A DNA stretch of 64,000 nt, from the NCBI RefSeq assembly GCF_020510445.1, contig NZ_JAHBAG010000001.1, forward strand, positions 3,634,501-3,698,500, written 5' to 3'. Positions 54,862 through 62,800 of this stretch are shown here, piece by piece. The notes under the pieces are model-generated. The model was given only the letters and a program-made list of their open reading frames with translations. It did not search any database and was not told the DNA's origin. The first letter of the stretch is position 1, and every line of letters starts with the position of its first letter. Origin of the DNA: Hydrogenophaga taeniospiralis. Its GTDB lineage: Bacteria; Pseudomonadota; Gammaproteobacteria; Burkholderiales; Burkholderiaceae_C. The translations under genes and the position numbers were made by a program.

Positions 54862-55488
54862 ATGCCCGAGCCAAGCGACCGCACCGTTGATGTCTTCATC
54901 GACCTGCGCAGCCCTTACTCCTACCTGGCCATCCAGCCAGCCCGCGATCTGGAAAAATCAAGCGGTATTCAGCTCGATTGGTGGCCATTCATCACCGACT
55001 TTCAGTCGGCCTATGGCGGGGAGATCGAAGAACGCAGCCCCAGGGATGTGGCGAAGCTGAAGTACCTCTACATGGACTGTCGGCGCCTGGCCAAGGCACA
55101 AGGCCTCACCATTCGAGCCACCACCAAGCTGTGGGACGCCACCCTGGCGAGCCAAGCCATGCTGTTTGCCAAATCACAGCATCGACTGTGGGAGCTTTGC
55201 GACCCGTTGCTGGCCGCTTTCTGGCGCAGGGAGTTTGATCTTGAGTCACCCGAGCAGCTGACAACGGCGCTGGTGACAGCGGGATTGCGTGCGGACGACT
55301 GGGCGGCATACCAAGAGAGCCGTGCCGCCAGCGACCTGGAAACGGCATTGGCTCGCGCAGAGCAGCTGGGTGTGTTTGGTGCCCCTACCTTCGTGTGGCA
55401 AGGCGAACTGTTCTGGGGTGGTGACCGGCTGCCATTGCTCAAAGCCGCACTGGCGTCGAGTTTTCAGCTGGACTCGAACCCCGCCTGA
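54862..55488 (+). CDS. 2-hydroxychromene-2-carboxylate isomerase-like (DsbA family) protein
   Basis: 208 residues. VDVFIDLRSPYSYLAIQPAR has Ser in place of the DsbA CxxC, as in glutathione-dependent HCCA isomerases. GVFGAPTFVWQGELFWGGDR and the final LPLLKAAL complete the kappa-GST/HCCA pattern. It probably isomerises an unsaturated or ring-opened acid with glutathione. It lies 6 bases after the GST gene. Its 3' end overlaps the convergent regulator gene by 25 bases. Confidence 0.88.
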   Translation: MPEPSDRTVDVFIDLRSPYSYLAIQPARDLEKSSGIQLDWWPFITDFQSAYGGEIEERSPRDVAKLKYLYMDCRRLAKAQGLTIRATTKLWDATLASQAMLFAKSQHRLWELCDPLLAAFWRREFDLESPEQLTTALVTAGLRADDWAAYQESRAASDLETALARAEQLGVFGAPTFVWQGELFWGGDRLPLLKAALASSFQLDSNPA

Positions 55489-56192
55489 CCCTCGGTCAGG
55501 ACATACACGCGCAACCTTTGCACGTCGACAAACAGCATGCCTTTGTTGGGCTCAATGCTGACGAGTCCCAGGCGCTTGAATTTCCCCAGCGCCACGTTGA
55601 CCCGCTGCCGCGACAGCCCACAGATCAATGACAGCTCGTGCTGCGAAACAGCCAGTGCCTGGAGGCCCTCGTGCCGGTCCTTAGCCACCATCAGCAACCC
55701 GCGAGCCACACGAACTTCGGGCTTGAGCAACCTAGACGCCACCAGCATGGTCACAAAGGCCCCCATTCGGGCATTCATGATCTCCGTCAGGTAGTGGTTG
55801 AACGGGATCGACGCATGGCGCAGCGTGTCGAAGGTTTGAATCGGAATACAGCAGATGTGGACCGCAGTGAGTGCGCGCAGGTCGTAGCGCCGCATTTCCT
55901 TTTTGAGCAGGGACCCATCGCCGCCCCATTCGCCTTCCCGCAGGCAATAGAGGGTGGTCTCTGAGCCGTCGGACCCCACCACGTACATCTGCAGATACCC
56001 TTTCAGCAGCCCATACCAATGCGTGCTGGGCATGCCCTCACGTGCAATGTAGTCACCGGGCTCAGCGTGCTGCTCTACCGCAGTTTCCAGCGTCAGCGAG
56101 CGAAGCTCGGCTGGCAAGGCGCGGTACCACGCCCAACCCTCCAGAAACTGGACGACGCTGTCGCTCACTCGTGCACCCATATTGTTGTTCAT
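55464..56192 (-). CDS. Crp/Fnr-family transcriptional regulator
   Basis: 242 residues from ATG 56192 (56180 is an alternative; the frame is open well upstream but not family-like). The cyclic-nucleotide-binding-like domain includes MPSTHWYGLLKGYLQMYVV and LREGEWGGDGSLLKKE. The C-terminal helix-turn-helix reads LSLICGLSRQRVNVALGKFK. No FNR-type Cys cluster is seen. It is convergent with the crotonase-GST-isomerase set and may regulate it. Confidence 0.9.
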   Translation of the reverse strand: MNNNMGARVSDSVVQFLEGWAWYRALPAELRSLTLETAVEQHAEPGDYIAREGMPSTHWYGLLKGYLQMYVVGSDGSETTLYCLREGEWGGDGSLLKKEMRRYDLRALTAVHICCIPIQTFDTLRHASIPFNHYLTEIMNARMGAFVTMLVASRLLKPEVRVARGLLMVAKDRHEGLQALAVSQHELSLICGLSRQRVNVALGKFKRLGLVSIEPNKGMLFVDVQRLRVYVLTEGQAGFESS

Positions 56193-56266
56193 CCAATGTC
56201 CATATCGAGTGAATAGTAGTGAACATCTCATCAAGTGGATAGGCCATGGACTCCACGAGGGGTTGA

Positions 56267-57256
56267 CTACACAACGAGTGAACCGGAGGTGTGATCCCCA
56301 AGGCCGCCGTGATCCGGAACCGCCCAACCGATCGACCGCCAGGACTTGACCACGCGCTGCCGGCGCGCCTCCCGCCCAAGGGACAACAGCGGCAGGTCCC
56401 GGTGCCACCGCGCCAACTTGTCCGAGGCGCTGCGCCCCCACAAGAACTCAGCATCGTGAATGACTTCACCCGCTCCAGAAAGAACGCCAGCCGTCAGAAC
56501 ATGCGTCTCAGCGAGGTGCGGGTCCAGCGTTGAGCATCCGTGAAGGCCTGCGATAGCTGCGATGCACTGTTGCGCCCAAGTGGTGGGCCATGATGCCAAC
56601 CGTCCTTCGCCCAACAGGTAGGCCAGGGTGCAGCCCGTCACGAAGATATCTTCTCTGAGCCTGAAGGGCTTGGCATAGTCTGAATAGCCGTCGCCGGGAA
56701 GAACGTGAGAAGACGGAATCCCGACATCGCCAAACGTGACTTCAGCGTGGGTCAGCTCAGGAACCGATCCTTGATGTTGTCGGCGCGCCAAGGCAATGCC
56801 AGGGGTGTGAAGCGGGACTCGAACGCAGGCCAGGCTGCCGGGGCCTTTGGTCAGACCGGCCCCGTTGCGCGCCAAGACGAACAGTTGCAGTTCTTCAGGT
56901 CCGTCAAGGGTCCACCCTTTTTTCCCATGAAGCGACAGAGCGCCGTTGGAATCGATGACCACCGTCTCGATGTCGGTGATCTTCCGGCCGGACTCGTTGA
57001 CGCAAAAGGCGCTCACTGCCCCATGGCGGGCCTGGGCCGGAAACGTGGTCTGAATGGCGCCCTGGTAGCCACTGAAGAAGGCCCAAGCCAGGCGATCGGC
57101 GCGAACCGCCGCAGCGGCGGCTGCCACGAAGGGTCCGTGTACAGCCAGAGCGATCTGCTTTTTGCGCCAGGACGGCAGCCAAGTCGAGAGGTCCTCACAT
57201 TCGATCGGCCGCTCATCTGCGACCAACAGATTTTCAAGCAGAACGTTCAACGACAT
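56267..57256 (-). CDS. Divergent acyl-CoA dehydrogenase-like protein
   Basis: 329 residues from ATG 57256 with AAGGA upstream. The middle-domain pattern is visible (LSLHGKKGWTLDGPEELQLF; LTHAEVTFGDVGIPSSHVLP), as in acyl-CoA dehydrogenases. It is about 50 residues shorter than usual and lacks the C-terminal EGTxEI signature and a recognisable catalytic Glu. It may be an inactive partner subunit or perform other flavin chemistry. It lies upstream of the Crp-type gene on the same strand. Confidence 0.75.
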   Translation of the reverse strand: MSLNVLLENLLVADERPIECEDLSTWLPSWRKKQIALAVHGPFVAAAAAAVRADRLAWAFFSGYQGAIQTTFPAQARHGAVSAFCVNESGRKITDIETVVIDSNGALSLHGKKGWTLDGPEELQLFVLARNGAGLTKGPGSLACVRVPLHTPGIALARRQHQGSVPELTHAEVTFGDVGIPSSHVLPGDGYSDYAKPFRLREDIFVTGCTLAYLLGEGRLASWPTTWAQQCIAAIAGLHGCSTLDPHLAETHVLTAGVLSGAGEVIHDAEFLWGRSASDKLARWHRDLPLLSLGREARRQRVVKSWRSIGWAVPDHGGLGDHTSGSLVV

Positions 57257-57494
57257 CGGCGGTCCTTGGCTGAAGGTTTGTGGCAGGCTTGGCAAACTGG
57301 TCGAGTGCACCGGAAAACCGCCTCTCGATTGTTTCTGCCACGGCCGCGCTGGCTTGTCATTCCGACGACAAGACGATGGGGTTCGTTGAATCGCATCGGT
57401 GCCTGAGGCGTCGGAGAACATCCAGCAAGCGTCCAGACCGCCCGTTCGAGATATGCCTCAACGCGCTGCCCAGCCCCCTTCCGACGCACGCCGC

Positions 57495-57971
57495 TCAAAT
57501 GGGCAGCGCCGACGTCGATTTGATTTTTTGCATCGGGATCTCGGTCTTGACACTCTGGACGCCCGCGATCCTCGTCAGGTGCTCGCCTTGAAACCTTCTG
57601 TAGGCATCAAGGTCGGCCGCGACAACACGCAGCAGGAAATCGCAGTCACCGGCCATGAGGTGGCACTCGACGACTTCAGCGAACCTTTGAACCTCGGTCG
57701 TGAACCCGTCAATGGTTTTGGCGTCCTGACTCTTGAGCCATATCCGGACGAACACGGTGAGGCCGATGCCCAGCTTCGACGGACTCAATTGCGCCGCATA
57801 ACGCTCGATCACACCCGACTCTTCAAGAACTTTGACCCGCCGCAAGCATGGTGAGGGAGAAAGGCCCACCCGTTCGGCCAGGTCCACGTTCTGTATGCGT
57901 CCCTCCTCCTGGAGGATCCGAAGAATTCTTCGGTCAATGGCATCGAGAGTTTTTTGAGCGTCTGTATTCAT
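57495..57971 (-). CDS. Lrp/AsnC-family transcriptional regulator, copy B
   Basis: 158 residues, aligning without gaps to copy A at 27430 (136 identities by my count). It has the same helix-turn-helix (VDLAERVGLSPSPCLRRVK) and RAM domain (VECHLMAGDCDFLLRVVA). It is divergent from the decarboxylase-like/rraA-like copy B pair, just as copy A is divergent from the operon containing copy A, so regulator and targets appear to have been duplicated together. Confidence 0.93.
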   Translation of the reverse strand: MNTDAQKTLDAIDRRILRILQEEGRIQNVDLAERVGLSPSPCLRRVKVLEESGVIERYAAQLSPSKLGIGLTVFVRIWLKSQDAKTIDGFTTEVQRFAEVVECHLMAGDCDFLLRVVAADLDAYRRFQGEHLTRIAGVQSVKTEIPMQKIKSTSALPI

Positions 57972-57994
57972 GTTACGCGGGATGTGTCATTGAT

Positions 57995-58041
57995 TTGGCA
58001 TAGCACTTCAATTGATTTGATGATATTGGCATATGATGCCA
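57995..58041. promoter_or_regulatory. Phased TTGGCATA repeats and palindrome in the lrp copy B divergent region
   Basis: TTGGCATA occurs at 57995-58002 and 58026-58033, 31 bases apart, about three helical turns. The second is part of the perfect palindrome TGGCATATGATGCCA (58027-58041). The surrounding 297-base gap to 58268 is AT-rich on its left side. Such phased sites fit Lrp-type octamer binding; the assignment is inference. Confidence 0.5.
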
Positions 58042-58268
58042 TAATTAGTTCAACACTGAGCACAAAACGCAACCAAATTTCCATCGATTAGCCATATATC
58101 TCTTCACAGAATCAAGCACTAGTTGCGCTGTGGCTGACCACTCGCGCAAGCGCTCGATCAATCAGCCGCTGACCTTCACCGCAGTGAGCCATCGCCAGTC
58201 GCAGCAGAGGCCGTTAGCTGCGGTGTAGATGGATCACACGGCCGCCAGACACACAACAGGAAAAAGAG

Positions 58269-59102
58269 ATGACACGATTCGCCACCGCCCGAGGCTTCAC
58301 GGGCCCGTTCTCTCGTGACGGTGCTGCCAGCATTGCCTCAACACCCCCGTGGCACTACTCGGCAGACTTCTCCACCATTGAGTGCTGGGCGGATCCAGCC
58401 GCCGTCGAGGCGCTGCTCCCTCCAGAACTCAGTCTTCACCCCGATGAGCGTGGGCACACCACCGTTTCTTTTGTCGACTGGCAGGCGTGCACGGACACAG
58501 GGGGCGAACTGCTCGACCCCATCCGTGCCCAGTACCGGGAATGCATCGTGCTGGTCAGTGTGCAGTACGAAGGTCAGCAGATGCAGTACTGCCCCTACAT
58601 CGTGGTTGACCAGGACACCTCGCTGGCACGTGGATAGGCGCTGGGCTACCCAAAGAAGATGGGCTCGGTGTGGGTGACCCGATCCATGGGGGTGAAGTCC
58701 ATCGCTTCACCGGGCATCGAAGCCGGTGCATCGTTCGCCGGCACGGTGACCGTCAAGGACCGATGGGTTGCCGAGGGCCACGTGACGCTGACTCGGCCTG
58801 CAGACGGTCCTGCAGCGACCTTTGGCAGCCGGCCCATCGTGGCGCTGCGACACTTTCCGTCGATGTTCGAGGGTCAACTCGATCAACCTGCGGTGTACGA
58901 GCTCGTCAGATTGCAGGCTGAGAACGCACAGGCAGGCCTCGTGTGGGAAGGAACGGCATCGCTCAACATTTTCGACAACCCCATCGAACCTCTCAGTACG
59001 CTGCGTCCGACCCGCATCGGCCGCGGCTGGCGCTACTCCCTCGCCATGACCAACCGCTCAAACCACTTGCTTCGTGACTTGCGCGAAGCCACCCAAAACT
59101 GA
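58269..59102 (+). pseudogene. Acetoacetate decarboxylase-like gene, copy B, interrupted by TAG
   Basis: From ATG 58269 the frame matches copy A (23422) to LARG, then a TAG at 58635-58637 replaces the TGG (Trp) of copy A. The same frame continues after it with ALGYPKKMGSVWVTRSMG to a normal end at 59102. The stop lies directly before the Schiff-base Lys, so the 122-residue product would lack the active site. A single G-to-A change explains it. It could instead be a sequencing error. Confidence 0.85.
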
Positions 59103-59123
59103 ATCCATCAAGGAGACACCACC

Positions 59124-59808
59124 ATGGACGCCGTGCGCCTTCAAAGAACCTACCTCGATCTCACAACCCCGCACGTCGCGGACGCCTGTCTGCGGCTGGG
59201 CATACCGGTCAGGTGCGCGCCCATGGAAATGCGACCCGTCTGGAGAGGCACTCATATGGTGGGCCGGGTGTGCCCTGCACGGTACTACGGCAGCGTGGAC
59301 GTCTTCCTGGAGGCGATCAAGCGTTCATCCCCAGGGGATGTGATAGTCGTTGACAACGGCGGGCGAAAGGACGAAGCCTGTGTCGGTGACCTTGTGACGC
59401 TGGAGACAGCACACGCAGGCTTGCGTGGCATCGTGATCTGGGGCCTGCACCGCGACACCAAGGAGCTTGAAACCATTCGCTTGCCCGTGTTCAGCCTGGG
59501 CACCCTGCCGACCGGCCCCCAGCGACTGGACACACAAGAAGCACAGGCGCTCACTTCCGCCATCTGCGGCACCCATACCGTCAGTGCAGAGGACTTCGTG
59601 CTGGGCGACGACGACGGTCTCATCTTCATTCCGCTGGATCGGGCAACCGATGTTGCTGAACTTGCTGCCAGCATCCGCGACACCGAACGCTACCAAGCCG
59701 CCCGCATGCAACAAGGCACGACCTTCAGGGCACAAGCCCGATTCGATGAGTTTCTTGCTGGCCGGGAGGCCGAGGGGGTGCGCCAGGGGGCCTCAGATCT
59801 GCGACTAA
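59124..59808 (+). pseudogene. RraA-like gene, copy B, with apparent 3' frameshift
   Basis: ATG 59124 follows AAGGAGA and the protein matches copy A (22713) to RFDEFLAGREAEG. After a GGGGG run at 59774-59778 similarity ends and the frame stays open to 60671, antisense through the isomerase gene. Dropping one G leads to a TAA at 59806-59808, overlapping the isomerase stop tail to tail. The core motifs (EDFVLGDDDGLIFIPL) are intact, so the protein may still fold. Annotated here to the frameshifted stop. Confidence 0.7.
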
Positions 59809-60593
59809 GCCCCGGGGTCAAGCACAGGCAGAACGCCGGGCACACGCGACATCCAACCCAGTCCCGCCTCAGTGCCTTGCGCGGGCAGGTATTCACAACC
59901 GAACCAGCCGTCATAGCCCACAGAAGTCAGGGCGTGCAAAGTAGCCGAAAAATCTATGGATCCGGTGCCGGGTTCGTGCCGTCCCGGGTGATCTGCCAGC
60001 TGCACATGGGCGATGTGCCGCCCCAGGGCTTGTGCCACAGACGCGGGGTCTCCTGTCAGACAGGCCGCATGAAAGGTGTCAAACACCAAACCCAGCCGAG
60101 GCAGTTCCTCGATCAGTTTGTAGAAGCGCTTGTAGTCCGAGAGAACATACCCGGGAATCGAAGCCTCGCTGATGACTTCAATGGCAACGCCCAATCCATG
60201 GCGCCCAGCCACGTGCAGACTCAGCCACAAGCTCTCCAGGTAAGTGGCCATCACGCGCGGGTCGTCCAAGTCCACACCCGCCATCGGGCTGATCCACCGG
60301 ATCCCCAGTCGCTGGGCGCAGGCCACGGCCTGGTCCAGTCCGTCGCGGAACTCCGCCTGGCGCCCGGGCAAAGCGGCCAACCCCTTCTCTTTCCCGTGCG
60401 CCTGCCCTTGCGGCAACACCACGATGGGCCAATGCAGGCCGAGCTCGGCGCTCAGTTGCGCAATCTCGTCCAGCGGTTCCTGGTAGAGGTTGGGCCATTC
60501 GATGCCAGAAAAGCCTGCCGCCGCCGCGCGACGGATGCGCTCAAGCGGCGAGTATTCGGTGAACAGGAATCCGATGTGCGCGCTGAATTTCAT
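59805..60593 (-). CDS. Sugar phosphate isomerase/epimerase, hydroxypyruvate isomerase-like
   Basis: 262 residues, TIM-barrel AP-endonuclease-2 fold. FSAHIGFLFTEYSPLERIRR, GFSGIEWPNLY, GLVFDTFHAACLTGD and GYDGWFGCEYLP match the Hyi/OtnI group, with metal-binding Glu/Asp/His positions present. It probably interconverts 2-oxo and aldehyde forms of a short hydroxyacid. It lies 133 bases upstream (on the + axis) of, and is transcribed after, the LigI-like gene at 60640. Confidence 0.87.
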   Translation of the reverse strand: MKFSAHIGFLFTEYSPLERIRRAAAAGFSGIEWPNLYQEPLDEIAQLSAELGLHWPIVVLPQGQAHGKEKGLAALPGRQAEFRDGLDQAVACAQRLGIRWISPMAGVDLDDPRVMATYLESLWLSLHVAGRHGLGVAIEVISEASIPGYVLSDYKRFYKLIEELPRLGLVFDTFHAACLTGDPASVAQALGRHIAHVQLADHPGRHEPGTGSIDFSATLHALTSVGYDGWFGCEYLPAQGTEAGLGWMSRVPGVLPVLDPGA

Positions 60594-60639
60594 GCAATGG
60601 CAGGCAGCGCATGGCGAAGGCCGAAACGCTGCTCAGTCG

Positions 60640-61506
60640 TCAGAACCCAAAAACCTGCGCCGGGCTGGTGACCATGAGACGGTGCCAAGCCTGCGCAGAT
60701 CCGATGCGGAATTGCGTCAAGGCGAGCGTGTGGGCATCGTCTTCGTAGCGGAAGGGTTCAATGTCCCCTGCCTTGTGGCCCACATCGCGTGCGTGGCCGC
60801 TCGTGTGGGGCCAGTTGCTGCCCCACATCAGCTGGTCCGGACCGGACGCAACGAGGGTGCGCACCACCGGGGCGAGGTCGGCGTAGTCGGGCGTCAGGGC
60901 CGACACCTGGTAGGGAGCGGACAGCTTCAGGTACACACTGGGCGTGAAGTCCAGCAGCCTGGCCAGTGACAGGAGATCGCCCGGATCATCACCAGGCTTG
61001 ACCAGTGCGAAGTGGTCCAGCACCACTCTGCGCTTGAGCCGTGCAAGATCGGGAGCGATGTCCAGGATGTCTTTCAATCGGGCAAACAGCTCGATGCTCC
61101 AGTCCATCGCCCCGAGTTGATCGTCCAGCGCTTGCAGCTGCTGAACAAGCGCGTCGGGACCATTGGACCGACCGGGCTCTTGCACCACCCAGTTGACACG
61201 CACAGCCCTTACGCCAGCCTCGTGCATGGCCTCCAGCTGGCCGAGGGTGACCGAGCGATCGAGCACCACCGAGCCACGGGCCTGTACGCCCGCCTGACTC
61301 AGCGAGGCCAGCGCATCCAGCAGGCACGCGTTATTGGTCCCGTAGACGCTGGGTTGCACACACACCACGCGACCACAACCGATGCGCTCCAGGTGTCGCA
61401 AAAGGTCGGCTGTGGTCGCAGCTGCCGGCGTGTAGGCGCGGTGCGACACGTAGGGAAACCGCCAGGGGTCGAACACATGGACGTGCGTGTCGGTCAGCTC
61501 GGACAT
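60640..61506 (-). CDS. LigI-like amidohydrolase, second member
   Basis: 288 residues. TDTHVHVFDPWRFPYVSHRA carries the HxH motif, RVVLDHFALVKPG the later His, and LMWGSNWPHTSGH has Asn where LigI-type enzymes and the gene at 10886 have the catalytic Asp (GTDWPH). That substitution may change or abolish hydrolysis. It follows the TctC-type gene and precedes the isomerase on the minus strand. Confidence 0.85.
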   Translation of the reverse strand: MSELTDTHVHVFDPWRFPYVSHRAYTPAAATTADLLRHLERIGCGRVVCVQPSVYGTNNACLLDALASLSQAGVQARGSVVLDRSVTLGQLEAMHEAGVRAVRVNWVVQEPGRSNGPDALVQQLQALDDQLGAMDWSIELFARLKDILDIAPDLARLKRRVVLDHFALVKPGDDPGDLLSLARLLDFTPSVYLKLSAPYQVSALTPDYADLAPVVRTLVASGPDQLMWGSNWPHTSGHARDVGHKAGDIEPFRYEDDAHTLALTQFRIGSAQAWHRLMVTSPAQVFGF

Positions 61507-61556
61507 GGAATGTCGGTTTCTCGAAGTGCGAGGGCGCGTGGACAGGACAAACGGGA

Positions 61557-62555
61557 TCAGTCGGCCTGGATGTTGGCTTTCTTGATGACCTCGGTCCAGG
61601 TCTTGACTTCCTGTGCCAGGAAGCTGTTGAAAGCATCGCGGGATGCCAGGATCGGCGTGGCGCCCAGCTGATCAAATCGGGCGCGCAGCTCGGGAGTGCC
61701 CATGGCCTTGATGGTTTCCTTGTGCAGTCGATCCAGGATGTCCTTGGGTGTCTGCGCGGGTGCGGCCAGACCAACCCAGTGGGTCATCTCGTATTTCGGG
61801 AAACCCGCTTCGGCGAAGGTCGGTACGTTCGGCAGCTTGGGCGACCGCTTCTCGCCCGTCACCGCCAACGCGGTCACGCGGCCACCGGATACCTGCGGAC
61901 CCGCCGTGGTCACGCTGTCTAGCAGCATGTTGATCTCCCCACCTGCCAGCGCCTGCATGGCAGGACCGCCGCCCCGGTAGGGCACATGCTGGAACTGGGC
62001 GCCGGTGCTCACTTCCAGCAATGAAGTCGCCAGGTGTGGGGTACTGGCCACGCCGCCGCTGCCGTAGTTCAACGCATTGGGCTTGCTCTTGCCTGTATTC
62101 ACCAGCTCCTGCAGGGACTTGTACGGGGAGGCGAGCGGCACCATCATCACCAAGGGGGATTCCGCGACTTTCGCAATGCCAGTGATGTCTTTGAGCGTGT
62201 CGTATTTGAGGCGGGCGCCGTAGAGCGCAGGCGCGGTCACGAACGGGGCACTGGGGAACAGCAGCGTGTAGCCGTCCGCCGGTGACTTGGCAACCAGTTC
62301 GGAGCCAATGGTGCCGCCCGCACCGGGCTTGTTTTCCACGATAACGGGCTGCCCCAGCTGTGACTGAAGGCGCTCAGCCAGGATGCGGGCCATCACGTCG
62401 TTGGGGCCACCAGCGGCGAAGGCCACCACGATTTTGATCGGACGACTCGGATAGCCCGACTGCGCGAATGCGCTACCAGAAATGGCCGCACCGACGGCCA
62501 AGCCGATAACGACAGCACGGCGCGCGGGAGTGAAGGGGGTGCTTGAACGCTGCAT
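61557..62555 (-). CDS. Bug/TctC-family binding protein
   Basis: 332 residues from ATG 62555 with AGGAG upstream. The signal peptide ends near SGSAFAQS. PIKIVVAFAAGGPNDVMARI and VVENKPGAGGTIGSELVAKS are the Bug ligand-loop motifs, and FQHVPYRGGGPAMQALAGGE is the central signature. It binds a carboxylate in the periplasm and, as at 13763, has no adjacent TctAB. It probably heads the operon with the amidohydrolase and isomerase genes. Confidence 0.93.
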   Translation of the reverse strand: MQRSSTPFTPARRAVVIGLAVGAAISGSAFAQSGYPSRPIKIVVAFAAGGPNDVMARILAERLQSQLGQPVIVENKPGAGGTIGSELVAKSPADGYTLLFPSAPFVTAPALYGARLKYDTLKDITGIAKVAESPLVMMVPLASPYKSLQELVNTGKSKPNALNYGSGGVASTPHLATSLLEVSTGAQFQHVPYRGGGPAMQALAGGEINMLLDSVTTAGPQVSGGRVTALAVTGEKRSPKLPNVPTFAEAGFPKYEMTHWVGLAAPAQTPKDILDRLHKETIKAMGTPELRARFDQLGATPILASRDAFNSFLAQEVKTWTEVIKKANIQAD

Positions 62556-62800
62556 GTCTTGTCTCCTAGCAAGTGAACACGGTTGGAAGTACCAATGGGA
62601 CACGGTCCCCACTGTCTGGTCTTATTGTATTCACGTATTATTTGATGCAATACTAGTGTTTGCTCCATCAGTAAAAACCACACCTAGGGGGGTGTGGCTC
62701 CAGCAATGAAGCGAACCTCAACTAGAGAACTGGGCACCCGCGACAGGTTTGGTATGTGGCACATATTGCATTATGTTGACTTCAAATGCAAAATTGCACG
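62556..62800. promoter_or_regulatory. Divergent promoter region between tctC-type gene and aconitase
   Basis: 245 bases, clearly more AT-rich than the flanking genes, with TATTGTATTCACGTATTA at about 62623-62640 and ATTGCATTATGTTGACTTC near 62766-62784. ATGCAA and TTGCAT elements occur near the aconitase start. Promoters for both directions must lie here, but I cannot place -35/-10 pairs with confidence. Confidence 0.45.

Noticed and set aside
58635..58637. TAG read as pyrrolysine or suppressed codon in the decarboxylase-like copy B
   Set aside because: No sign of pyl genes, the paralogue has TGG there, and the neighbouring rraA-like gene is also damaged, so simple mutation is more likely.
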